A DNA stretch of 16,118 nt, taken from NCBI GenBank assembly GCA_002394535.1, contig DGUG01000004.1:23652-39769 (forward strand). Direction: 5' to 3'. The notes beneath the pieces were generated by a model. The model was not told the origin of the DNA. It did no database searches and saw only the letters and a list, made by a program, of their open reading frames with translations. Below, piece by piece: positions 8,089 to 14,346 of this stretch; position 1 is the first letter of the stretch; every line of letters starts with the position of its first letter. The stretch comes from Lachnospiraceae bacterium UBA4316 (GTDB lineage: Bacteria > Bacillota > Clostridia > Lachnospirales > Lachnospiraceae). Position numbers and translations under genes: made by a program.

Positions 8089-8970
8089 TCAGTAGAAAGT
8101 CTTAACCAAGTTTCCGATCACCAGGTTCCATCCGTCCGCAAGCACAAACAGCAATATCTTGAATGGCATGGATATCGTTGTAGGCGGCAGCATCATCATA
8201 CCCATTGACATAAGGGTCGAGGCGACGACCATATCTATGACAATAAACGGAATGTATATCAAAAATCCTATGATAAACGCACGCCGCAACTCGCTTATAA
8301 CAAACGCCGGAACGAGAACACGCGTAGGAATGTCATCAACAGACTCCACGCTTTCCATCTTGGCAATATCCATAAAGAGTCTTACATCTTTTGTCTGGGT
8401 CTGGGGATACATGAATTCACGCAGTGGCTGCAGAGCAGCATCCATAAATTCCTCCTGCTGTATCTCTCCTGCCTCAAAGGGTTTTACAGCATTGTTGTTT
8501 ATATCCGTTATAACCGGATTCATTATAAAAAAAGTCAGAAACAGAGTCAGTCCTACAAGCACCTGATTGGGTGGTGCTGTCTGGGTACCGATTGCAGCTC
8601 TGACGAAATGCAAAACTATAAGTATCCTCGTAAATGATGTCATCATTATAACGAGGAACGGCGCCATTGCGATCAGCGTCAAAATAATGAGGATACGGAG
8701 TGTACCGGACAAATTACCCTGTTCGTCAGTATAAGTAATCGATAGATTATTTGAGACATTAAGGTCTCTTATGTCTGACGCATCAGAAGCTGTCCCCGGT
8801 TCTCTGATAACGGTCGGGGTTCTAGGTTCCGACTCCGTCGTTATACCCAGTTCGTTGACGTCACTGGCATATACTTTTGTAGGTGACATAAAGAAAAATG
8901 TCAGAAAATATGCAAGGAAGCAAAAGATGACTATGCCTCTTCTGCCCCCAACGCTACCTCTATTTCTCAT
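8089..8970 (-). CDS. fliP: Flagellar export gate protein FliP
   Basis: FliP forms the pentameric body of the export gate. The 293-residue product opens with a basic, then hydrophobic signal peptide (about 1-36, likely cleaved after VYAS), followed by a polar stretch (37-88), then the FliP domain: a first membrane segment from about 92, TSFTRILIVLHFVR (111-124), and the late signature PAFVISELRRAFIIGFLIYI (221-240) running into MSMGMMMLPP (254-263). The ATG at 8970-8968 lies inside the end of fliO (11-base overlap), with AAAAGG eleven bases upstream. A cleaved N-terminal signal is normal for FliP. All family landmarks are complete. Confidence 0.97.
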   Translation of the reverse strand: MRNRGSVGGRRGIVIFCFLAYFLTFFFMSPTKVYASDVNELGITTESEPRTPTVIREPGTASDASDIRDLNVSNNLSITYTDEQGNLSGTLRILIILTLIAMAPFLVIMMTSFTRILIVLHFVRAAIGTQTAPPNQVLVGLTLFLTFFIMNPVITDINNNAVKPFEAGEIQQEEFMDAALQPLREFMYPQTQTKDVRLFMDIAKMESVESVDDIPTRVLVPAFVISELRRAFIIGFLIYIPFIVIDMVVASTLMSMGMMMLPPTTISMPFKILLFVLADGWNLVIGNLVKTFY

Positions 8971-9343
8971 TATTGTTATCGCCTTTTTTGATACTGTTTC
9001 TGGCTTTATCCAAAATAGATCTGAACGAATAATCTACCGCACCGGATGCAGCTGCCTCCTTTATATCTCCGGCAGACAACTCGCATATAGACGTAATACT
9101 GTCCTTACCTATTCCAATGACCACATATTTCTCTCCGATCCTAACAATCTGGAGATACTTTCCGTTTGTGATCTTGCATGTCTCAATGACTTCGAAGTTT
9201 CGTCCGGCCGATTTGGTCTTCTGATAGCTCCCTACAAATCTGGTGGTCAGATAGGTTAGCCCGAGAACAAAAATAAATACCAAAATCACGGTCAGAAACT
9301 GTGTAAAACTTTCTGCCCTATCCGGTAAAGCGGCAAGTACCAT
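8960..9343 (-). CDS. fliO: Flagellar biosynthesis protein FliO (FliZ-type in Gram-positives)
   Basis: FliO helps FliP fold and assemble in the membrane during gate formation. The 127-residue product has one membrane helix (about 16-34) near the N-terminus, followed by a basic juncture and a small cytosolic beta domain: VIETCKITNGKYLQIVRIGEKYVVIGIGK, split as residues about 52-80, typical of FliO/FliZ. The sequence is poorly conserved in the family, so the call rests on this pattern and on its place directly before fliP, which it overlaps by 11 bases. The start ATG is four bases after the cheY stop; a weak AGGT lies within that stop region. In Bacillus and clostridia the same gene is often called fliZ, which is not the enterobacterial regulator of that name. 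Confidence 0.88.
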   Translation of the reverse strand: MVLAALPDRAESFTQFLTVILVFIFVLGLTYLTTRFVGSYQKTKSAGRNFEVIETCKITNGKYLQIVRIGEKYVVIGIGKDSITSICELSAGDIKEAAASGAVDYSFRSILDKARNSIKKGDNNNEK

Positions 9344-9347
9344 GTTA

Positions 9348-9710
9348 TTAACCTACGACTTTTTTAACTGCCTCTATAACTCTGTCTGCCTGGAACGGCT
9401 TAACTATAAAGTCCTTGGCTCCGGCCTGTATCGATTCGATAACCATAGCCTGCTGACCCATTGCCGAGCACATAATTACAAGTGCGGAAGGATCTGCCTC
9501 CTTAATCTTCTTAAGTGCCTGAATACCATCCATCTCAGGCATAGTGATGTCCATGAGGACAAGGTCGGGTTTCAGTTCGGAATACTTCTCCACAGCCTTT
9601 GCACCATTCTCTGCTTCGCCGGCTACGTTATAGCCGTTCTTTGACAGAATGTCCTTGATCATCATGCGCATGAATGCTGCATCATCACAGATAAGAATGT
9701 TTTTTGCCAT
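9348..9710 (-). CDS. cheY: Chemotaxis response regulator CheY
   Basis: CheY carries the phosphate signal from CheA to the flagellar switch. The 120-residue single receiver domain has all active residues: D9/D10, phospho-acceptor D54 (VLMDITMPEMDG), S82 (MCSAMG) and K104 (FIVKPF); position 101 before it is Phe where enteric CheY has Tyr. There is no output domain. A strong Shine-Dalgarno (GAGGAG) lies seven bases before the ATG. It sits between fliY, a CheY-P phosphatase and switch part, and fliO, the usual location in Firmicutes flagellar operons, which supports CheY over a generic receiver such as Spo0F. Confidence 0.94.
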   Translation of the reverse strand: MAKNILICDDAAFMRMMIKDILSKNGYNVAGEAENGAKAVEKYSELKPDLVLMDITMPEMDGIQALKKIKEADPSALVIMCSAMGQQAMVIESIQAGAKDFIVKPFQADRVIEAVKKVVG

Positions 9711-9731
9711 CGTTTTTCTCCTCTATCTAGC

Positions 9732-10988
9732 TTAGTTGATTATTTCGGTGACTCTTACACCAAAGTTTTCTTCAATTACTACTACTTCACCTTTAGCCAC
9801 AAGCTTGCCGTTTACAAGAACGTCTACAGGCTCGCCGGCAATCTTATCTAATTCTATGATAGTTCCGGGTGCAAAATCAAGTATATCAGAAATTGCTTTA
9901 CTTGTCCTGCCTAATTCGACAGTAACTTCAAGCGGAACATCTTTGATAAGCGATATATTCTCCTGGGACTGCATTGCATTTACGTCCATTGAGAACGGAG
10001 TAAAGCTTGCAGGCTGGATATTTACGTTCGGCATAGGCATGCCCATTTGCTGCGGAGCACCCATCTGAGGCTGCATACCCATTCCCATTGAGAAGTCCAT
10101 TGTCGGGGCTCCCATGCCCGGCATTCCCATTGAAGGAGGTGGCATACTCGGGGCTCCCATACCCGGGGCTCCCATGCTTGGAGCAGCCACGCTTGGCGCT
10201 CCCATCGAAGGAGGAGCCATTGTCGGCGCGGCAGGTTCGGGTGCCGGAGGAGTTTCAGGTTCCTGACTGTCCATAAAGTAATCATAAAGATTCTTTGCAA
10301 AGTCAATAGGATACAGCTGCATAATCTTGCTGTCAACCAGATCCTCAATCTGCATCCTGAATGTGATGCGTACGAACCGGCCTAGCAGAAAAGAGGAAAT
10401 ATCTTCTGAGGCTTCAAGTTCTCCGACATCAACAAGACTTGCTTCCGGTGGACTGATATCGATCATTCTGCCCAGCATTGATGACAGGGATGTGGCCGAT
10501 GAACCCATCATCTGGTTCATAGCCTCGGAGATCGCCGACAGATGAATATCCGTAAGTTCTGACCCCTCAACATTTGTGCCGTCGCCACCCATCATCAGAT
10601 CTGTAATGATCTTAACATCATCTTCCTTCAGTATCAAGATGTTGGTACCTTCAAGGCCGACGGTATATTTAATCTTGATGAATACACAGGGTCTCTCATA
10701 CTCTTCTATGATCTTATCCCATGTGCACATGTCAACAACAGGTGTTGTAATGTTTACCTTGCGGTTAACAAGCGAGTACAGCGTTGTTGCCGAAGTCCCC
10801 ATGCTGATATTGGCGACTTCACCGACTGCATCCTTTTCCTCATCGGTAAGATCCTCACTACCTGAAGGAGAGGCTGTGGAAGCTGTGTCGGAAGGAGCAG
10901 CTGCGGAAGCGGCATCATCGGAAGGCGCATCGGGTATTCCACCGTTAAGCAGAGCATTTATTTCATCTTGTGATAACATTCCGTCCAT
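9732..10988 (-). CDS. fliY: Flagellar motor switch phosphatase FliY (FliN-type C-terminal domain)
   Basis: FliY is part of the C-ring and also dephosphorylates CheY-P. The 418 residues show: an N-terminal CheY-docking peptide LSQDEINALLNGG (5-17), like that of FliM; an Ala/Ser/Asp-rich tether (20-45); a CheC-like phosphatase domain (46-240) with two intact active sites fitting (D/S)xxxExxN(x22)P, namely D53-E57-N60-P83 and S151-E155-N158-P181; a Met/Pro/Gly/Ala linker (about 245-320) with PSMGAP-type repeats; and a FliN/SpoA domain (345-418). The start is three bases after the fliM stop and in the same frame; AGGAGG lies fourteen bases upstream, rather far, so reinitiation by coupled ribosomes is likely. 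Often labelled fliN in automatic annotation. Confidence 0.95.
   Translation of the reverse strand: MDGMLSQDEINALLNGGIPDAPSDDAASAAAPSDTASTASPSGSEDLTDEEKDAVGEVANISMGTSATTLYSLVNRKVNITTPVVDMCTWDKIIEEYERPCVFIKIKYTVGLEGTNILILKEDDVKIITDLMMGGDGTNVEGSELTDIHLSAISEAMNQMMGSSATSLSSMLGRMIDISPPEASLVDVGELEASEDISSFLLGRFVRITFRMQIEDLVDSKIMQLYPIDFAKNLYDYFMDSQEPETPPAPEPAAPTMAPPSMGAPSVAAPSMGAPGMGAPSMPPPSMGMPGMGAPTMDFSMGMGMQPQMGAPQQMGMPMPNVNIQPASFTPFSMDVNAMQSQENISLIKDVPLEVTVELGRTSKAISDILDFAPGTIIELDKIAGEPVDVLVNGKLVAKGEVVVIEENFGVRVTEIIN
10101..10211 (-). repeat. PSMGAP-type repeat tract in the fliY linker
   Basis: Codons 260-296 of fliY encode degenerate repeats of a six-residue unit (PSMGAP, SVAAP, PSMGAP, GMGAP, PSMPP, PSMGMP, GMGAP). 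At DNA level units resembling GGAGCCCCGAGTATG and GGCATGGGAGCCCC recur. This joins the phosphatase domain to the SpoA domain and is probably flexible and disordered. Repeat number may vary between strains through slippage. Confidence 0.8.
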
Positions 10989-10991
10989 ACT

Positions 10992-11978
10992 CTAAACTTT
11001 TTCCTCCTCTCTTAATACTTCTGTGACTCTAACCGCATATCCGTCCCTGGATGTTCCCGGCAGGGCTTTAAACTTCTGTATATTTCCTACGTATATATCA
11101 AGTTCGGAATCCACCTTGCTTCCAAGCTTGATAATATCTCCAAGCTGAAGATTGACAAAATCACTGACCGTTATTGTACTTCTTCCGAGTACCGCCTTAA
11201 TCGGCATCGATACCTTTCTGATAACCGTCTCGATATGTTCTCCGAATTCCTCGCCGTTGTTATCCTTCATATTAGCATACCAGTACTTGGTATTGAGCTT
11301 ATCCATTACGGATTCAAGCGTAAAGTACGGAAGACATATGTTCATGAGGCCTTCTACATCGCCTATCTTGATGTTGATGGTTACAATCGCTATCATTTCC
11401 GACGGGGCAATGATCTGTGCGAACTGTGGATTGGTTTCGATTCTCTCCAGAAAAGGATTGATGTCCGTAACGTTTTTCCAAGGCTCTCTGAGAAGTTGTA
11501 CACATACCGTTATGATTTTATCAATGATCGACCTCTCGATCTCCGAGAAATCCCTGCTCTTATCAAGCGGGTTTCCCTGACCGCCAAGCATTCTGTCAAT
11601 AATCGCATATCCCAGATTTGCAGCAATCTCGAGAAGAATATTACCGCCTAGCGGATCGAAATTTACGACTGCAAGCAGCACCGGATTTGCAAGTGCCGTT
11701 GAGAATTCCGAAAATGTACATGCTTCGGAGTTAACCACGCTGACCTGTATATTCTTTCGCAGATAAACCGGCAGGTTTGTCGAAAGCAAACGGCCGTAAT
11801 GTTCGAATATTATCTCGAGTGTTCGAAGATGCTCTTTGGAAAATTTTGCAGGGCGTCTGAAATCGTAACTTTTGGCCGATCGCTCGTCAATGTTATTGAT
11901 GTCTTCCGCGTCAAGTTCGCCTGAGCTTAGGGCTTGAAGCAGACTGTCAATCTCATTTTGCGAGAGAACTTCGCCCAT
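10992..11978 (-). CDS. fliM: Flagellar motor switch protein FliM
   Basis: FliM is the C-ring protein that binds CheY-P and sets rotation sense. From the chosen ATG (11978-11976) it has 328 residues: the CheY-binding peptide VLSQNEIDSLLQAL at the N-terminus, a tether, a CheC-like middle domain (about 40-230, with the FliM-typical RTLEIIFEHYGRLLSTNL and GGQGNPLDKSRDFSEIE) and a C-terminal SpoA domain (about 245-325). The middle domain lacks the phosphatase ExxN sites, as expected. An upstream in-frame GTG at 11987 would add three residues, but the ATG has the better Shine-Dalgarno spacing. The TAG stop is followed by one sense codon and then the fliY ATG in the same frame. Confidence 0.96.
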   Translation of the reverse strand: MGEVLSQNEIDSLLQALSSGELDAEDINNIDERSAKSYDFRRPAKFSKEHLRTLEIIFEHYGRLLSTNLPVYLRKNIQVSVVNSEACTFSEFSTALANPVLLAVVNFDPLGGNILLEIAANLGYAIIDRMLGGQGNPLDKSRDFSEIERSIIDKIITVCVQLLREPWKNVTDINPFLERIETNPQFAQIIAPSEMIAIVTINIKIGDVEGLMNICLPYFTLESVMDKLNTKYWYANMKDNNGEEFGEHIETVIRKVSMPIKAVLGRSTITVSDFVNLQLGDIIKLGSKVDSELDIYVGNIQKFKALPGTSRDGYAVRVTEVLREEEKV

Positions 11979-11982
11979 TAAG

Positions 11983-11990
11983 CTCACCTC
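11983..11990 (-). promoter_or_regulatory. Shine-Dalgarno site that decides the fliM start
   Basis: The transcript reads GAGGTGAG here, four bases before the ATG at 11978-11976. The alternative GTG start at 11987-11985 lies inside this site, so it would have no comparable site of its own. This favours the ATG. Confidence 0.7.
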
Positions 11991-12027
11991 ACTTCATGTT
12001 GGCAGGAGGGACCCACCTTGTTAAAAT

Positions 12028-12555
12028 CTATTGAAATTTAATATCTCTAAAGTACGCCTCATACACAAAGTCTGAATTAAACATTTCCTGAACTTTGGCA
12101 AGAATTTCAGCCTCGATACCGTGAACGTTTGCCTGAGCTTCCTCCTTGGTGTACTTACCAACAACCTCAATTATCTCGCTTTTTATCTTACTCTCTTTTG
12201 CCGCCAGCATAGGCTGGTATGTCTTGTAGTCATCATGCTGGTTGTTAATTGAAAACGAAACCGAGCACATAGCGTAATGATCTTTGCCGTCGCCGTCAGA
12301 TCTTAATGCTACAGTCATGGAATCGGCTATATCGTATACTTCGGAATTCTCCGGCGGTACAACCGCCTCTTCGGCTGCGGCTTCACCGGCAGCCGCTCCG
12401 CTTTCCAGTTCAAGATTAAGTATTCCGGCAATATCATCAACAAGAGCTATGGTCTTACGGTTTGCGGACACCGTTGAAAACATGATGATCGCTGTAAGGA
12501 CCAGATTGACCACAACAAGCGCCAGTATAATTACCGACATTAAGTTTTTTTTCAT
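12028..12555 (-). CDS. fliL: Flagellar basal body-associated protein FliL
   Basis: FliL is a single-pass inner-membrane protein that encircles or stabilises the MotAB stator and affects motor torque. With the start chosen here the product has 175 residues: a short basic N-terminus (MKKNL), one membrane helix (about 6-29), an Ala/Glu/Pro-rich tether (about 50-72), and a periplasmic-side FliL domain with MTVALRSDGDGKDHYAMCSV and a conserved C-terminal FRDIKFQ. The open frame reaches upstream to a GTG at 12585, but only the ATG at 12555-12553 has a Shine-Dalgarno (AAGGAG, nine bases before), and MKKN is the usual FliL opening in relatives. It lies between motB and fliM as is normal. Confidence 0.93.
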   Translation of the reverse strand: MKKNLMSVIILALVVVNLVLTAIIMFSTVSANRKTIALVDDIAGILNLELESGAAAGEAAAEEAVVPPENSEVYDIADSMTVALRSDGDGKDHYAMCSVSFSINNQHDDYKTYQPMLAAKESKIKSEIIEVVGKYTKEEAQANVHGIEAEILAKVQEMFNSDFVYEAYFRDIKFQ

Positions 12556-12564
12556 AACATTTGG

Positions 12565-12570
12565 CTCCTT
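12565..12570 (-). promoter_or_regulatory. Shine-Dalgarno site that decides the fliL start
   Basis: AAGGAG in the transcript, nine bases before the ATG at 12555-12553. The upstream candidate starts (GTG at 12585, ATG at 12573) have no purine-rich site in front of them. The site itself lies inside the longer open frame. Confidence 0.7.
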
Positions 12571-12589
12571 CATTTCGTGAGCCACGCCA

Positions 12590-13405
12590 TTAAGGTGCAG
12601 CTAAAGCATTATATATCTTGATCTCAACACGACGGTTTTTAGCTCTTCCCTCCGGAGTTGAGTTATCGGCAACCGGGATATACTCCCCGCGACCCGAATG
12701 TTTGATATTTGCAGGAATCAAATTGGTGTTTTCTACAAGATAGTCAAACACCGACAGAGCTCTTGAGCTTGATAATTCATTATTGTTGGCAAACCTTGAC
12801 GTATGTATGGGTACATTATCGGTGTGTCCCTCAACCTCAATCGTAGACTCGGCATACTTTTGCAATATGACTCCGACCTTTTCCATAAGCGGAAGGGATT
12901 CGGGTTTGAGTTCAGAGTCTCCCGAGTCGAAAAGCAATGCACCGTTAAGTGTAAGCTCCACATACTGGCTCGTGAAATCCACATCTATATCCCCGGAAAG
13001 ACTTTGCTCCGCAAGAGCTTCCTCTATCTTCTCCGCAAGCTGCTCGTTCTGCTTGAGCATTTCCTCCTGAACATCGGATACCTTTTCATCAAACTCCTGG
13101 TATTCTTCTGATTCTTCCGAAGAGTCCGCAGCCATGCCCATTGTATTCATGTACTCATCAAGCTGGGATAACTGGCTGACCCCGTTGTTTATCAGAAGGC
13201 CTTCAAGCAGTGAAGATCCGCCTGAATCAAATATGGAAAATGTCTGCGAAAAACTTGCCGCAACCAATGCAAATTTCTCTGCGTCTATCGTCGACATAGC
13301 AAAAAGCATAACGAAGAAACACAGCAGAAGGTTCATCAGGTCGGCAAAAGTCGATTGCCACGCCGGCGCGCCTTTAGGCGGCTCTTCTTCTTTGCGCTTG
13401 GCCAC
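12590..13405 (-). CDS. motB: Flagellar stator protein MotB (OmpA-like peptidoglycan-binding domain)
   Basis: MotB pairs with MotA to form the ion-driven stator and anchors it to peptidoglycan. The 271 residues begin with a charged tail, then a single membrane helix (about 20-40) bearing the ion-carrying Asp at D22 (FADLMNLLL). A plug-like segment (about 50-66) and a Glu-rich coiled-coil stretch (about 94-135) follow, then the OmpA/MotB domain (about 145-268) with GALLFDSGDSEL (155-166), GHTDNVP (193-199) and NRRVEI (257-262). The start is GTG, sharing one base with the motA TAG stop (TAGTG), with GGAGG nine bases upstream inside the motA coding end. The coupling ion cannot be told from this sequence. 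Confidence 0.95.
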   Translation of the reverse strand: MAKRKEEEPPKGAPAWQSTFADLMNLLLCFFVMLFAMSTIDAEKFALVAASFSQTFSIFDSGGSSLLEGLLINNGVSQLSQLDEYMNTMGMAADSSEESEEYQEFDEKVSDVQEEMLKQNEQLAEKIEEALAEQSLSGDIDVDFTSQYVELTLNGALLFDSGDSELKPESLPLMEKVGVILQKYAESTIEVEGHTDNVPIHTSRFANNNELSSSRALSVFDYLVENTNLIPANIKHSGRGEYIPVADNSTPEGRAKNRRVEIKIYNALAAP

Positions 13406-14202
13406 TACTCTTCGCCTCCCCCTTCTTCACCGCCGGACGACCCTCTTTCACCGGGTGCCAGGAACGATTTGAGTTTTTCTTCGATAACTCTCGGGTTCTC
13501 ACCTGCCTGTATTGACAGGAGACCTTCGATGGTTATTTCCTTAACCTTGATCTCGGCTCCGTTAACCTTTTTTAGTTTGGACGCGAACGGTGCGCATATC
13601 CAGTTTGCAAGAACCGATCCGTAAAATGTGGTGATGAGAGCAACGGCCATGTTAGGGCCGAGAGCTGCCACATCATCCATATGATAAAGCATCATAACAA
13701 GTCCCAGCAGGGTACCTATCATACCCCATGCGGGACCCATACCGCCAAGATCTTCCCAAAATGAAATATTGGTTTTATGTCGCTCTTCTATACTGATAAG
13801 TTCGGTTTCCAGTATCCCTCTTACAAGGTCGGGATCTGTACCGTCGACAATGAGCATAACCCCTTTTTGGAGAAATACATCATCGAGACCTGAGGCTGCT
13901 TCTTCTAGCGAGAGCAGACCTTCCTTACGCGCTACGTTAGAAAGATCTATTATCTTCTGTATGATGGCGCCCGGATCCTCGCTTCCGTGCATGAAAGCGA
14001 TCTTGGCGCTCTTTAATCCGTTTAGAAAATCCTTGATGCTGGTGCCGCCGAATATGGCTGCAAACGCTCCACCGAATGTTATCATGGCGGAGGGTGCATC
14101 GAGGAAGTATTTGATGCCGGCTGGTCCGTCCTGTCCTATGAAAATAGACACAATCATGAATATGAGACCGGCAACAACACCTACTACGGTTGCAATATCC
14201 AA
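13405..14202 (-). CDS. motA: Flagellar stator protein MotA
   Basis: MotA forms the pentameric ring of the stator that rotates around MotB. The 265 residues have four membrane segments (about 4-22, 35-52, 154-175, 185-205). The cytosolic loop carries the charged residues that push on FliG (R92, K93, E95 and E100 region). The conserved prolines P157 (GMGPAWGMIGTLLG) and P205 (CAPFASKL) are in place. The C-terminus GERGSSGGEEGGGEE is Gly/Glu rich because the same bases hold the motB ribosome binding site. The start appears to be TTG (14202-14200) with AGGATGG nine bases upstream; no better ATG or GTG start fits. A promoter candidate lies about 40 bases upstream. Confidence 0.94.
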   Translation of the reverse strand: MDIATVVGVVAGLIFMIVSIFIGQDGPAGIKYFLDAPSAMITFGGAFAAIFGGTSIKDFLNGLKSAKIAFMHGSEDPGAIIQKIIDLSNVARKEGLLSLEEAASGLDDVFLQKGVMLIVDGTDPDLVRGILETELISIEERHKTNISFWEDLGGMGPAWGMIGTLLGLVMMLYHMDDVAALGPNMAVALITTFYGSVLANWICAPFASKLKKVNGAEIKVKEITIEGLLSIQAGENPRVIEEKLKSFLAPGERGSSGGEEGGGEE

Positions 14203-14211
14203 ATCTTTACA

Positions 14212-14218
14212 CCATCCT
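14212..14218 (-). promoter_or_regulatory. Shine-Dalgarno site for the TTG start of motA
   Basis: AGGATGG in the transcript, nine bases before the TTG at 14202-14200. The ATG contained in this site opens a frame that stops after two codons, so it cannot be the gene start. This supports TTG as the real start. Confidence 0.65.
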
Positions 14219-14244
14219 AGTTACAAAAATACCCATACGGTAAG

Positions 14245-14273
14245 ATTTTACTAAATTTTTATGTAAATGTCTA
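14245..14273 (-). promoter_or_regulatory. Candidate sigma-A-type promoter for motA and downstream genes
   Basis: On the minus strand a -35 box TAGACA (14268-14273, five of six to consensus) and a -10 box TAAAAT (14245-14250, five of six) are separated by exactly 17 A/T-rich bases. The start of transcription would fall near 14238, leaving a leader of about 36 bases before motA. No sigma-28 pattern (TAAA, then GCCGATAA) is seen. Prediction by eye only; A/T-rich DNA gives chance hits. Confidence 0.45.
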
Positions 14274-14274
14274 G

Positions 14275-14327
14275 GGGTTGTCATCGGGGACGGTTCTTTC
14301 TGAAAGAACCGTCCCCTTTGACAACCC
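14275..14327. repeat. REP-like palindrome between flgE and motA
   Basis: A near-perfect inverted repeat of 53 bases: outer arms GGGTTGTCA (14275-14283) and TGACAACCC (14319-14327), a 2x2 internal mismatch, and inner arms GGGGACGGTTCTTT (14286-14299) and AAAGAACCGTCCCC (14303-14316) around a 3-base loop, 23 base pairs in all. The GGGGACGGTTCTTT core resembles, from memory, dispersed palindromes linked to RAYT (IS200/Y1-type) transposases in many genomes. No T-run follows on either strand, so it is not a classic terminator, though it could weaken readthrough or stabilise the flgE message end. Confidence 0.8.
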
Positions 14328-14346
14328 TTTAACACTTTATCATTTA

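Noticed and set aside
12556..12585. Longer FliL with a GTG start at 12585
   Set aside because: No Shine-Dalgarno precedes the GTG or the ATG at 12573, whereas AAGGAG is nine bases before the ATG at 12555 and MKKN is the usual family opening.
14275..14327. Palindrome as a simple rho-independent terminator of flgE
   Set aside because: The stem is strong but the following transcript bases (CTAGACATTTACAT) do not form a U-run, and the stem is longer and of a repeat-like core. Partial termination cannot be excluded, but it is not called as a terminator.
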